From positions 5,151,502 through 5,215,501 of the forward strand of contig NC_049985.1 of assembly GCF_000003815.2 (NCBI RefSeq): 64,000 bases of DNA, read 5' to 3'. Of this stretch, positions 12,101-24,419 are shown in pieces. The first letter of the stretch is position 1; each line of letters opens with the position of its first letter. This DNA comes from Branchiostoma floridae. Lineage: Eukaryota; Chordata; Leptocardii; Amphioxiformes; Branchiostomatidae. The notes beneath the pieces were generated by a model, which was not told the origin of the DNA, did not search any database, and worked only from the letters and a program-made list of their open reading frames with translations. The position numbers and the translations under genes were made by a program.

Positions 12101-14189
12101 CTATGAAAGAACGAGAATTCAAGATGCATACATTCATAGCCTTAAATTAAGTATTCCCCAAGCAGATCTCTACTGCGGTTAGCAATATCAAACCTACTAG
12201 CAATCTCCATTTGCCAAGTAGGCAAAATTGCTAGCTAGTCGACTTGAATCTGACCGCGCCTTAGGCTCAGGTCCCAATATGAAAAGGGGCCCTGCATGGT
12301 GTTTCCCGGACTGTTTTTTTTTTTTTTTTGCACTTTCGGGCGTAAACACCACGTGTTATCATGGGGCACCTTGTGGCTCCCGGGTTATCTTTGCGCTAAT
12401 TGTTGGAATCAAGTCGGACTAAGAATAAACCCGGGACCCGGTACCAAATAGACGCCGTGACCTAAGCGTGAGTAACATCGAGGTGCACCCTCCGGTATCC
12501 AGCAGTCCACCGAGGAAAATTTTGGCTTCGGAGCCCGGCCGGGGCTACATCCCTGACGGGCACAGGACCTAAACATTAAAAGGAGCAGAAAATCACCCTG
12601 CACCGCAGCTACCCTGTCTCAAGTGCAACATCGGTGTTTCCTGGTATGAAGGGAACTCGTTAGCTTCATAATCAGTGGTTACTGTGTGTCTGTGTCCTTA
12701 TAGACTACGTTGGACGAACATTACACAGATAATTGCGTTGAAGGTTCTTGTTGCGCGGAATCGTCGAAGAAATAAAATTTCCACCCAACCTACAGGACGC
12801 GTAATGTGCAGACATTTAACCGTATCTTTAGTCTCCAAATGTACAACTTGTTGTTAAATCAAAAGAGGATATGTTAGACGGACGTCGGCTGGCCCACTAG
12901 GTTCTCGGGTCACCCACAAGACAAGTTTCGAGGCCATGATTGAGGTTTCGTCCCTCCATAAGCGAACATCCGGCCAATCCCCCCCCCCCCCAACCGTTTT
13001 AAAACTCGCTGGGTAAACACGGATGTTGTCAGTTTGGGGGCTAGTAGGATAGCAGGATGTCAGGGAAGGGCCTACACACGTTAGCTTGTCGGCACGCAGG
13101 TCGACATGCCCCCGAGAAAATTTTGCCTCTAATGCCTTACATGGTTGAGACCAGGTTACTCTATCAAAATGGTGAATGGGCGGTCTGTAGTCTCGTAAAC
13201 ACTATGGGGGTAGAGACGTCTACATTGCTGCCCCTACGGTGAAATGAGGTCTTTTTAGCTAAGTCGGCCGTTCTGGGCCTAGGATTGAGTGTGGGAAATT
13301 AACCTCTATGGAATGCCTCAAGGAACAACAAATCCTCCGAGCGTGCTTCCTGACCTGGCCGGCCGGGGTAAGGTCCCACCAAGGACCGTGAACACACCGG
13401 AAATTTACGGTAAATGATTGGAGCTTAATATATAATAATGGTTTGTACCTCCATTTTTCGGCATCCTCAAGATTCAGTCGTCACCAGGACAGCATTTCAC
13501 GACTTTCAAGATCAGGTAAAATATAAATATTTACTCTTGATTTGTTTTCCATCCTATTTTCTTATCAATATTGAATATTACCTATACTAGTAATTTCTAA
13601 CTATTTCCTGCTTTTATGGTTTCATTCAGGCATTACTCCAAATGGGCACTAAAAGAGTTCCGACGCCCAAAGTTAATGACTGGCGATGAGAAATTCCATT
13701 TTAAACAGCCCAACTGATCATAGATGCTTGCTTGGTGGAAGCTTGTTCGTAACTGATGAAATTAGCAGGCAATGTTTGGAACCACATGCTAGAGCGGAGG
13801 TACACAGTGCTGGGTTCTGAGTTGTGCGGTCGAGTGCTGTGTGCAAGAAGGTGCTCTTGTGGTGCGTGGCTAAATGCATGTTGTGATTGTCATAAAAAGG
13901 ACTGAATGTCAATTTTTGGATGTTTTCAAACACGGTAAGGGGTAAATTCGCTCAACAGAGAATGAATAACATCAATATATCCCAAGTAGATTCGTTATGA
14001 ACACGCCTTACTTATTCTCCATTGTAATATTTTTTTTAAAATTTGCATTTGAACCCATGGTTTACTTTTGCATAACATCTTCCATGTTTTACTATTTACT
14101 AATTACGCATCAAAATAAACACGGAGAGAACTCGGACTTTCATAGGCAGACAACATTACTTACCAGCTGATGCACTCTGGCAATGGTAG
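12101..14189. other. Non-coding stretch upstream of the thyroglobulin-like/VWA gene
   Basis: Holds the presumed 5'UTR exon and promoter of the minus-strand gene, not located precisely. A decayed end of the Mutator-like MITE family (CCCCAAGCAGATCTCTAC) is at about 12157, and a (T)15 run near 12316. No convincing exon was found on either strand. Confidence 0.4.
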
Positions 14190-14192
14190 AGA

Positions 14193-14735
14193 ACAGGTAA
14201 GTCTCCTCCGAACCACGGTCCGCTCTAGATCTGTCTTCTCTCCGAACCACGGCCCGCTCTAGATCTGTCTTCTCTCCGAACCACGGTCCGCTCTAGATCT
14301 CAGTGTGTTCTCTCCGAACCACGGCCCGCTCTAGATCTGTGTTCTCTCCGAACCACGGCCCGCTCTAGATCTGTGTTCTCTCCGAACCACGGCCCGCTCT
14401 AGATCTGTGTTCTCTCCGAACCACGGTCCGCTCTAGATCTGTCTTCTCTCCGAACCACGGTCCGCTCTAGATCTGTGTTCTCTCCGAACCACGGTCCGCT
14501 CTAGATCTTTCTTCTCTCCGAACCACGGTCCGCTCTAGATCTGTGTTCTCTCCGAACCACGGTCCGCTCTAGATCTGTGTTCTCTCCGAACCACGGTCCG
14601 CTCTAGATCTGTATTCTCTCCGAACCACGGTCCGCTCTAGATCTGTGTTCTCTCCGAACCACGGTCCGCTCTAGATCTGTGTTCTCTCCGAACCACGCTC
14701 CGCTCTAGATCTGTCTTCTCTCCGAAGTGCGGCCT
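14193..14735. repeat. 34-bp minisatellite
   Basis: About sixteen near-identical copies of a 34-bp unit containing TCTCTCCGAACCACGG and CCGCTCTAGATCTGTGT. Variation is confined to a few positions (GGTC/GGCC, GTGT/GTCT, CAGTGTG). The unit contains CTAGATCT. It is not CRISPR: there are no variable spacers between the repeats. Confidence 0.96.
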
Positions 14736-15833
14736 GTCTAGACGAGAGACCCCGGTGAAGTGTGCGGGCGGGTCCGGTAAGAGCCGTGATGTGGCGGGAT
14801 TCTGGACTCTTCCCATTGGTCTACGTCAGCACCAACGTGACTATCAGGTGACATCATTCCATCAGACGTGGCGAGCTCGACTTGTACCAAGATGCTATCT
14901 CTTCATGTGGCTCCGTACTGTTGTTAGTAAACGGTGATGCGCACATCTCGTGCACGTATCTCGCCAGCAAACCATTTCTATCGGTCTCAAAAGCAATTAT
15001 CCATTGACATGTATTATTCTTTTTTTTTTTGGAGCTGGAATTAGATACTTATCAGTTGGTACGTCCACCAGTTTATTAGTCTGTATCTGTATCTATATAG
15101 CCGGTATAACCGCCGTTCGGCGTAACACACCAGCTTCGCAGGCGCGCGGCGCGGCAGCAGCTGGTTATATTACACCGGACGACCCGGTCGGTAACTCTGG
15201 TATTTGAAGGCATGACTGTTTCTTGTTCTTTTTTTTATTATTGCTTCTGACTCTGTCTTTTAATATCTTTCGATAAAAGGATTTTTTTTATTCACCAATG
15301 CGATCGTTTCAGAAAACAAGCAAAGCTGAGATTTCATCTGACATCCTCCTTTTTCGGCATTTTGTAAATATTACCCATAGTTGATGCCGCTCAAAATAGA
15401 GTAGCTGACCAAGTGACCATTAAGCAAAATATCACTGGCGATACATAACACTGGCGGTGCCTTTGTAAACCTTTCTACCTGTACACCAGTAATATAAAGG
15501 ATCGTCCTTCAAATGCCGGTTTTGTTTTTACCGTATTTCACAGGTATGGTCACTCCTGCATAATGACACAAATAGAGTTGAAAGACTAGACACTTCTATC
15601 AGGTATATCTCCAGAAGGGCCCGCTGGAGGCTACATATTTCAAACGAGCTCTGATATGTCTCACATGATATGTGTTTAGTGCTCTTAATCAAAACATCTA
15701 CTATGTTATATCTGTTGTTTACGCAATGTAGAAACGTACAACTGGCCAATAAATGAATTATAATTGACTTCCAAATTACCATGAGGCGCTTGGATAAGTC
15801 ACTACTAATGTTTGTCCACTTACCAAAACATAT
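14736..15833. other. Non-coding stretch
   Basis: No exon, RNA gene or clear repeat recognised. Short open frames on both strands lack any similarity I know. Confidence 0.4.
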
Positions 15834-16275
15834 CTGCGTGCGTGCGTGTTTGTGATAGCTATGTGTGTGCGTGTGCGTGCGTGTTTGTGATAGCTATATC
15901 ATGTGTGTGTGTGTGCGTGCGTGTTTTTGATAGCTATATCATGTGTGTTTGTGTGTGTGTGTGATAGCTATATCATGTGTACGTGAGTGCGTGCGTATTT
16001 TTGATAGCTATATCATGTGTATGTGTGTGTGTGCGTATGTGCGTGTTTGTGATAGCTATATCATATGTGTGTCTGTGTGTATGTTTGACAGAGAGAGCTA
16101 TATCGTGTGTGTTTGTGTCTGTCTGTCTGTCTCCGTGTGTGTGTGTCTGTGTGTGCGTGATAGCTATTGCATGTGTATGTGTGTGCGTGTGTGCGTGTAT
16201 GTGTATGTGTCTGTGTGGTGGCTATTATCATGTGTATGTGTGTACGTGTATGTGTCTGTGTAATAGCTATATCGC
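15834..16275. repeat. GT-rich tandem repeat with a GATAGCTATATCATG unit
   Basis: Roughly ten copies of a variable 40-65-bp unit, a TG/TGCG-rich run ending in GATAGCTATATCATGTGT. The Cys/Val-rich open frames over it (for example 15943-16339) come from the GT repeats and are not genes. Confidence 0.9.
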
Positions 16276-18099
16276 GTGTATTTCTGTCTCTCTATACATC
16301 CCTCAGTGTATGATTTGTGACAGTGTGAGATATACGTGATGAATCGCCTAGCTACGATCCTTGTTTTTAGCCTTTAATACTTTTTAAATATCTCAGATTT
16401 TTATCTCTCCCCAATGACCCTCAATAGCTCAATAAACATCACCACCACAAATGTAAATCACCGGCTGCAGGTAAGGAATATATCGCTTCGTATGAAATAG
16501 TTTCGTCTTGTAGAGCTGGTCACCGCCAGATTATTATTGGACTGCGCACTTCGGACTAATACTTTTCACCGTTTACAGATTCAAGTTATCTATCTGATAT
16601 TTTAACACAGCGGATCAAAATGGCCCCAGTTGGGGTCTTCAGGCATCATTGAAAATGAAAAAAATCTTTAGATTTTGTGGTTAATCACGACATTTTAGAC
16701 ACTTTAGATGCAATCTTGAGATATTTCAAGACAATCATTCAGATCGTACAAAACAATCTTGAGAACTTTTAAAACAATCTTTCAAAAAGTTTCAAGATTC
16801 TTTGAAATGATCTCAATGTGTTTTCTAGACATGGGACTTTTTCAAAGCACCTTTTAAAACATAAGGCAAAGAATCTTGAGATTTTTCTTAAACATCTCAA
16901 GATTGACTAAAAACATCTCAAAATCTTTGGTATAAATCTCCAGATTTTTACTTTTTATTTCTAACAAAGCGCGAGGAGCCCCACTGGGGTCAATATAATC
17001 TGTTGAGTACCAAGTTGTTGTTGTTGTTGTTTTTTCTTTTACAAAATATCAGATATGTAAATTTAAGCTGTGAAAGGCTATAAGCATGGGTTCTCTGCTC
17101 AGTCCGATGATAATCTACTTGCGTTTATTTTACAAATGACATGTGAATTTTAGTCCATTCAAGTAATCCCTTAATTCTATCCAACTTGAGATTGGTGATG
17201 GCACTGCTAGGAAACAGTACTCTCCAGGCAGATCTATCGGTGGTATAATGTGCTAAGCTGACCAAGGAGTCGGTATATCCGTTATATTAGTTATTACCAC
17301 ATTTGAAATTAGGCCGACGGACGTGGAGAGCTCGCGTCTTGTACCGAGTTGACTCGCTCAGATCTCTCCGTCTCTCCCCGTGCTGTTGATAGTAAACGTG
17401 GAGTGCTCATCGTGCTGTTGGTAGTAAACAGGGATGTGCGCATGGCGGGTAATCACAAAGCCTTTGTGCTTCCTGAGAACCAATTAAGCAGTGACCTACT
17501 GGGTCGATTCTGACCCCGTATCTGATCTTTTCCAAGACTACTGTTTTAATATCCGCACCGTCCAGTTTTAAAATCAAACCTAGTCAAGATTCCATATTAC
17601 ATTTTCATTATTGTGTTTATGCTTCAGAGCTGGATGTAAATATCAGGGACTATTGATTTGCTTCAATTTGAAACAGTCCAGAAGACCGGTAGACAAAGAC
17701 ATCACGGCTTTTTCATCGTCTTACGTTTTACTGGGGCTGTTTTGGTGACTTTTATGTCGGAAAACGTGGCTTAGAGACAGTGGATACTAGTGGCTGCATG
17801 CCCCAACTTGACACGGGAACTACAATATAGTGTAATAATATATGCAGTGTTTCATGTCACAGTGCACCTTTTATATAATGGACACATCTGCCGACAATTA
17901 CACGTCAGGCATAAACCACCTTACACGGCCTCCAAGATCACGTGGCAGTAGCTACTTGACGTGATCTGTCAGAGAGCCTGGGTAGCTGGTTTCACCTGCC
18001 GAACAATCATTTTGGGAACTAAATTGTTGCATTTGGGGCTACTATGTGAATTATTCGTGTCTTCTCAGGTGACAGCCATTTTCAGGGAGTGAAATCCCA
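16276..18099. other. Non-coding stretch with an AATCTTGAGAT-rich tract
   Basis: Between 16650 and 16950 short motifs such as AATCTTGAGAT and its complement ATCTCAAGATT recur many times in both orientations. The tract is bounded by GGCCCCAGTTGGGGTC (16623) and GCCCCACTGGGGTC (16978). Another decayed MITE end, CTCTCCAGGCAGATC, is at 17221. No gene seen. Confidence 0.5.
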
Positions 18100-18107
18100 C
18101 CCGTGGC

Positions 18108-18543
18108 TAGTGGTGCGTACCTAAACTCATATTCAGGTTCAGGTCCGGATTCAGGTCCAGCAGTTCAGGTTCAGGTCCGTACTTATAAGTCCGGACCTGA
18201 ACCCATCATTGCGTATTATGTGCGCTAGAAAGTTTTCTTTTTTGAGGGGGAGGGGGGATGGTGCATATAAAATTGCATGTTAGCATGAACTGAAATGCAA
18301 TGTGAAAAATACATGCAAATTGTATACAGCCAGTGTAAACACAAAATGTTTTTGGCTTTTTCAAGTGCAAATTTCACTGTCTATGGAAGGTTTTAGATGG
18401 TTTAGAACAATAAAAGGGAATATAAGTGACAGATAGCTTTTTGCAAGTCCGGACTTGAGTCCGGACATTTAGGGTTTTTTTTGACTTGGACCTAAACATT
18501 TTTAGGTCCAATTCCAAGTCCGGGCTTTAGGTACGCACCACTA
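18108..18543. mobile_element. hAT-like MITE with 8-bp target duplication
   Basis: Starts TAGTGGTGCGTACCTAAA and ends TTTAGGTACGCACCACTA, perfect 18-bp terminal inverted repeats. CCCGTGGC flanks both sides (18100-18107 and 18544-18551), an exact 8-bp target duplication. An 8-bp duplication with YAGxGGTGCG-type termini is characteristic of the hAT superfamily. At 436 bp with no open frame it must rely on a transposase encoded elsewhere. The inside carries repeats of TTCAGGTCCGGA. Confidence 0.9.
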
Positions 18544-18849
18544 CCCGTGGCTATGATTTCTTCCAAGCCATCAACCAACACGATTTTTGTGGTGCATCTA
18601 TTGTAAAACATTACAGGGGTTGTGGAAAAATATTGAGGGAGCAGTGACACTGTCCACAATTTTCGCCATATCAAGTGTAAAGGCTGTAAAGGCAGGCGAC
18701 AGCATTTTTTTACATTTCAATGAGAACGAGCCTTAAGCTAAGGGCACCACCCGCCGTATGTGCTTTTTGTCCGTACGTATGGTTATGTGTAGATAGAGTC
18801 TAGACAACGTTTCATTCTGTTGTTAATCCGCGTTAGGCCACAGCAGGTA

Positions 18850-18965
18850 AATGTTATGTAGACTCCAGATTTAATCAGAGAGGGCGAAGAAATAACAAGA
18901 TGGATAAAATAAACAATGTTGCTAAATTCCCATGATACACACGGTAACACACCATTAATGCTGTA
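18850..18965 (+). repeat. Dispersed repeat, copy 1 (pair with 21045)
   Basis: Shares TGTAGACTCCA.ATTTAAT, AGAGAGGGCGAA, AATAACAAGATGGATAAA and GCTAAATTCCCATGATA with 21045-21155, same orientation. Non-coding and of unknown class. Confidence 0.75.
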
Positions 18966-19825
18966 ACATTACCTCAGTCCCTTCTTTTAATCTCAACAGT
19001 CTTCGCTCATGTAGCCATTGCTGGGCATCATCATCCGTTGTGTCTAAAGTGGCTACATCTTTTCACTTGCTAGTTCCGTCCGAACGTAGAAATGAAAAGC
19101 AATGTAGCCACTCTGTCATTGGTCGAACTGATGATCACCATGCAGTAATTGGTTGAGCAGCTTATTGTGATTGACAGTTGGAATGGACCTGTAATTAGTA
19201 ATTTACATAACTGAAGGGCGGGGCGTGAACAGGTGCTTCTCTATCTCCTGACATTCCTCCATTTCCAGTCCCGAGAGGAAGACGAACCCCAGACGCAAGT
19301 GGTCGGCCTGACAAGAAACTCACGTATATCGCGTAAGTACCTTCACAGTTGTAGACTTTGATAGATACCGCGACCGTGGATGGCACCAATATACGGTCCT
19401 TTTTACTCTATCTTACTCATGTAGTCCTCCGGTGTGTTACGTGTATAACACAGTTGAGAATCAACAGTCATAGATTAGAAACCGTGAGGGAGTGGCCACA
19501 ATGTAACGTTAGCCGCTGACCACAGGATTCGTCCAACGCAAATTGATAATGAATTTCACTTTGTCATGGGATGCTCCAGATACGATGCCCTTTCGAATTT
19601 TATAAGTTATTCACCTTTCTTATTGAAATTTCTATGTATTGGAGATTCGCGTAGTACTGTACAGTAACGGTTACCCTGAATTGCTTAGTTGCAGGATTTT
19701 GTAGTTTCTAGTGGCCCATACATAATCCACAGACTGTACATGTTGTTGTGTCGGGAAAGCTTCGGCTCGTATGTTAGGCGTGGGGGTTGATATCGGGTGT
19801 AAGTGGGTCGTTTCTGCACTGAAGG
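18966..19825. other. Non-coding stretch
   Basis: No exon recognised. A stretch with two ATTGG boxes (19119 and 19150) resembles the sequence upstream of the DUR3-like gene near 24750-24795, which argues that both are part of a dispersed repeat. Confidence 0.35.
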
Positions 19826-20000
19826 TAATCTCCAAGCAGATTTGCCAGTGGCATAAGATAGTATCAAAGCTGGCTAAGAAGGAGTATAGCTGGTCAAAGG
19901 GAGTCAATGGTAGCCAAACACACTCCTCGCTAGGCCGGCTTCACTCCTCTGGCAGCTTTTGATACTATCTTATGCTACCGTAGGATCTGCTTGGAGATTA
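19826..20000. mobile_element. Mutator-like MITE, complete 175-bp copy
   Basis: Begins TAATCTCCAAGCAGATTTGC and ends ATCTGCTTGGAGATTA, the same termini as the element at 10706, with inverted arms of about 45 bp reaching into GATAGTATCAAAGCTGGC. Flanks CACTGAAGG (19817-19825) and CGCTGAAGG (20001-20009) form a 9-bp target duplication with one mismatch. It confirms the family seen at 6358 and 10706. No coding capacity. Confidence 0.88.
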
Positions 20001-21044
20001 CGCTGAAGGAGTCTTCAAGTTGGTTCTCTAGTATGTGTGCTTGGCGAGAGCGTGTGTAGGTGGATCGAGTATTGTTCGCTTTCATGCACCCGCGTTTCCC
20101 TGTCGACCATCTGCCCACCACCGTGACCACCAACACCACCAACACCTTTACCATTCTGGCTAGCGGCAATCCTTCCCGCTACCTTCCGCCCTTGTTCCGC
20201 GCTTCTATGCCCCGTGTGGCATCCCTAATCATCACCTACCTGGTCGCACCTGTTCTAAGCTTAAAGATACAACATTAGGATGATACTGATAGTAGATACT
20301 CCTACATGCCATGCCGTTACATGATGAGTTACATGTAGACCAAAGTGGAAGGGGTGTCACAACATAATTGCACTGTATACTGCACGGAAAGCAGAAATTT
20401 CTAATAGCGATAGATGGCAAGTAAGTTAGTCTGTACATGTGTTTACACAACCTCTTGCTGGCTGGGGTTAATGACCCCCCTCATCTCGTGGGTGGTGGCC
20501 AGTAGGAGCGCGATTTTAGTCAGACTAGCAAGTAAGTCTGGTAATGGTTGTTTTGGCATTTAGTTCTTAAGGCAACGATTATAAGATTTGTGTAGGATTT
20601 ATCGCTATTTTTGAGGCAAGCTTTCCTAGACGTTCCAGCCAGACGTACCAGAAACTTGATCTCCTAATTGCTTAAAAAACATCTAAAGTTAGATATGGAG
20701 GACCTACTTCACACAAAAAATAGGGTTTACCAATAGCGACGGCTGTATCCAGTAAATCTAAACTGGCGCCGTGTGTCGCCCACAGTAACTATTACAGGAT
20801 TTACCGGGTATATATCGCCATTGTTTCATCATCCCACTTTCTGTGCAATGATACAGACTTATCTTTAAAAAAATGTAATCCTCCAAACCAATACATGGCC
20901 ACAGATGACTGACCACTAGCCTGTGCCCTTATCAGCATGAATGACCAGTGGGGTATTTGGTGACATTTCAGTTTCTCTAAGATTTCATCCTTCCTAACAT
21001 TAGCCTATAACGTTAATAGACTTCTTCCAGGTTTGTAGGGAAAA
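20001..21044. other. Non-coding stretch
   Basis: No exon, RNA gene or repeat that I can support. Confidence 0.35.
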
Positions 21045-21155
21045 ACGCCAATCTCTGTAGACTCCAAATTTAATGAGAGAGGGCGAAAAAAATAACAAGA
21101 TGGATAAAAAACAAGGTAGCTAAATTCCCATGATAATACCATAAATGCTGTAAGT
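21045..21155 (+). repeat. Dispersed repeat, copy 2 (pair with 18850)
   Basis: Diverged direct copy of 18850-18965 with the same block order. Two copies about 2.2 kb apart suggest an unclassified mobile element or a local duplication. Confidence 0.75.
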
Positions 21156-21665
21156 ATAATTGAAGTGAATGAACATAACGTGCTTTTATTCCTGTATTCA
21201 AGACGTGGCACTGGTGTGGTAGACTAGTATCCCAAGTTAACAACCACAGCCTTGGTTACATGGTACCACTTTTATGACTATCGAACTATTTTCATCTGTA
21301 CAGCTACATCCATGGCTTCCTCACTAGTGTCACTTCTACAGATACAAGGTTACAACACGACAATTCGGTACTTTCTTGTCATGTTGACCATCTAGAGAGG
21401 GGGAAAATAGTTTTTATTTTCAGTATCAGGCGAAAATAAATGAGCGCTCTGATATCATCCTTCAAATTTACTTGCTGTGGCCTTACCTATCAAAATCAAC
21501 AATGTAAGGTGATCATCGTGAGTACTAATGTCTGTTGTATTTTCTGCGACCCGTCCGCGCCCGTCCGAAGAATTTCCCATGCAATTTTGTCTTCTATGAC
21601 ACATGATGATGCTAGGAGGCTTGTTTGGTGACCATTTGTAAAGTTTTCTGACGGGCCGGCTTTAC

Positions 21666-21707
21666 TTCGTTCGTTCGTTCGTTCGTTCGTTCGTTCGTTC
21701 GTTCGTC
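21666..21707 (+). repeat. (TTCG)n microsatellite
   Basis: Ten uninterrupted TTCG units. Confidence 0.97.
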
Positions 21708-22304
21708 CAATCAGCCGTAGGCTGATTAATCAGCCGTAGGGGCAGCACAACATGTTATGCTGACTCAACAGACTTTTAGTCCCCTGGCGGCGCCTATCTC
21801 CTCTCCGAGCATTACTTACAGTTATCTAAACAGGTAGGCCTAGGCCTAGGCCAGCCGCCTTGCAACTTTATCCCAACATCTGCTCGGAGATTAGACCCAT
21901 CGTACGACAACTGTCAACTAAACCTTGTGCATGTGCGATGCGTATTTCTGGCGCTATGTCTCCAGAACGTTTGGTGCGATTGCAAGGATATTTGGTTTGA
22001 TGTTGTTGACTCGACGGTCGTTTTTTACCTTTGGTCTCCTGTTGGTAGACCTTGGTACTGCAGCTGGACTTCCTGTTTTAGTATATTTGGCTTCGACATG
22101 TTGTACAGGTACGATGTACCGGTCCCCACCCCTTACTGAGTCCTGAAAGACATTGAGCCGGGACATAAGTGCACGGAGCGTCTCTCGATCTGCTTGTCTT
22201 GGGTTATGTTGTGCTAGTCACACACTTGATAACCTGTGTTAGATAACCTTTGTTTTCCGTTTAAATGGGTCATGACATGAAGAAACTAGAGTTCCACGAC
22301 CCCA

Positions 22305-23199
22305 TACCTTCGCCAAATGATTTGATCTTTTACAACTGCTTATCAATTGTGTTTGTCATTAATTATGCACATAAGGCTCTCATTTGCATAAATTATATAA
22401 CTTGATCATCTCCTTCACTAAATAAGAGACGTACGCAATATATGTTAAGAAAGGAGGCTTATGTCACATTTTCTGATAATTTATGCAAATGAGGATCTCA
22501 TTTGCATAATTGATGTTCAATGATGTTCATCTGTACATAGCTTCCAAATGCTACAAGTAAGAAGTTCCCGTCATTTACCACAATGACATTATAGCATTTT
22601 CTCAATGATTATGCAAATTAGGTCTTTATTTTGCATAATATGTATCTATCAATATTATTCTGTTTCTCAGTTACAAATGTCACATGTTGCAATGGACCTA
22701 TAATGGAACTGGGCGTGTTTACACGATTTCCTCATTAATTATGCAAATTAGATACCAATTTGCATAATCATTATGTCATTATATGAAGCATCACTTAAGC
22801 TATCTACATACCAAAAATCATAACAATCCGTTAACCCCTTCTTGAGTTATTTCCTTTCAAAGTCTGACACAAAACCTGCCCTGCAGTTCCAAAACAAGCC
22901 GCTAGGGGGCCCAAACCTATACCACTTACTCTCGGCATCAAGACCTGTCTACCACTCAAAAATTATAGCCACAGCATGTTCAGAACTCGAGATATTCAAC
23001 CCGGAAGTTCCGCTGCAGTACCATAGCAAGCCGCTAGGAGGCCCAATTAAAATCTAATCATTTCTAGGTCTCATCAATACCTACCCACATACCAAATATC
23101 AATACAATCCATTCATGCGTTCTTGAGTTATGGTGTTTTCCTACAAACATACACACACACACAAACGCTACCCAAAATATAACCTTCTTGGCGAAGGTA
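22305..23199. mobile_element. Repeat element with 12-bp inverted ends and internal ATGCAAAT palindromes
   Basis: TACCTTCGCCAA at 22305-22316 and its exact complement TTGGCGAAGGTA at 23188-23199 bracket about 895 bp. The left half holds four imperfect palindromes of the form ATTATGCAAAT...ATTTGCATAAT, near 22365, 22480, 22610 and 22738, spaced about 125 bp. The right half holds AAGCCGCTAG(G)GGGCCCA-type boxes and a CA run. A diverged relative of the right half lies at 59960-60170. No open frame and no clear target duplication. Confidence 0.7.
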
Positions 23200-24326
23200 A
23201 TGATACTCATCTTCGACAATTTCTTTTTAAGTACCAACAGGCTGTTGCATTATTGTGTCAACATCTCTAAACAGTGCGCAGGAATTTGAGTTTTGTTGTA
23301 TATAGATACAAATGATTTGCTTTGGAATGGCACGAAATATTTCTCAATATGAAAGTCGGTTTTAATTTTGAATATTTTTCAAGTTTATCAAAACTTTTTT
23401 TCAAGTTTAGCAAAACGTTTTTTACAGCCAGTCGGATAGAAACTCCAAGGTGCTCCTTGTGCTTTTAATGTGGTCCTTAACATATTTACAAAACAGTTGG
23501 CATTAAAAGTAGCTAGTTCAGCCAAATATAGTATAACCCATGTCTACAGAGTGTATCCTGTATATGAACAACCCAGTATAGTCGAACAGATCATTGTCTA
23601 GCAACTTCGTCCTTCACATTTTATGTTCACATCCTGCCGTCTGTCAGGCTATTTATCTTATCCAACATCTGAGCAATTGAGTCTTTTTATACATTCTTTT
23701 ATTCTCTGACTGTGATTAGTGAAGAATGTCGTGTGCCCAGAGGAGGCAGCTGCTTATTGTGTGTATCCCGTAGAGTGACAAGCTAAATGTTGCATGAAAT
23801 GTTACCTGGGGCACCATGACCATGATAGCCTACCCCCTCGTACAGGGCTTCGCGTATCTGGAGATATTTATTTGCGTCCATACCATGGTCGAATCCGGCC
23901 CAAAACTGTCCAAAATCAGATCGATATCCGGATATACCCATCAAGATGAATGCAATTTAACTAGGAACCGTTAGATTCCTCAATATTCCCCCATAATAAA
24001 ATAAGCACAACGACAATACCATAACAAAAGACACAAACCCAAATATGCTAGTCTGCTTGTGTATGCGTTTCTTTGACTAACCTTTTATTCATAAATAAAG
24101 GTTATTGATTGATTCATGTACATATACAATGTAATGAAATTTGTATTTCATTTGTAATGCTTGTCTATGTTCAAAATATTTAAAATATACTAGTAGCTAT
24201 TTGTACTAAGATAAATCTTTTCAATCCTCAAAAGCTTTTCTAGCGCATATAGAATATTCTTCAAGTTCAAGGCACATGTTTATTCGGATTTGTGAATCCT
24301 GATCATGATCGCGTCCACACCAGGCC
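23200..24326. other. Non-coding stretch
   Basis: No gene found. At 24083-24118 an AATAAAGG...ATTGATTGATTC sequence looks like the 3' tail of a retroposon, as does 28655-28683. Confidence 0.35.
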
Positions 24327-24419
24327 TAGCCTGGGTATAATCCGTATTCTACCGGGCTCTTTACACTCTTAGGTAGTGAGTGTAAGGAGCCCGGTAGAAT
24401 ACGGATGGTACCCAGGCTA
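24327..24419. repeat. Strong 93-bp hairpin
   Basis: Two arms of about 40 nt pair almost perfectly, from TAGCCTGGGTA to TACCCAGGCTA and through ATCCGTATTCTACCGGGCTC, with a loop of about 10 nt (TTAGGTAGT). CACCAGGCC-like sequence lies on both sides (near 24318 and 24421), which may be a target duplication of a tiny foldback element. A microRNA-like hairpin is a less likely alternative. Confidence 0.75.

Noticed and set aside
14193-14735. CRISPR-like array of 34-bp repeats
   Set aside because: Repeats are contiguous with no unique spacers, and the context is a eukaryotic genome; it is a minisatellite.
15943-16339. Cys/Val-rich small proteins
   Set aside because: Overlapping frames produced by GT-rich simple repeats.
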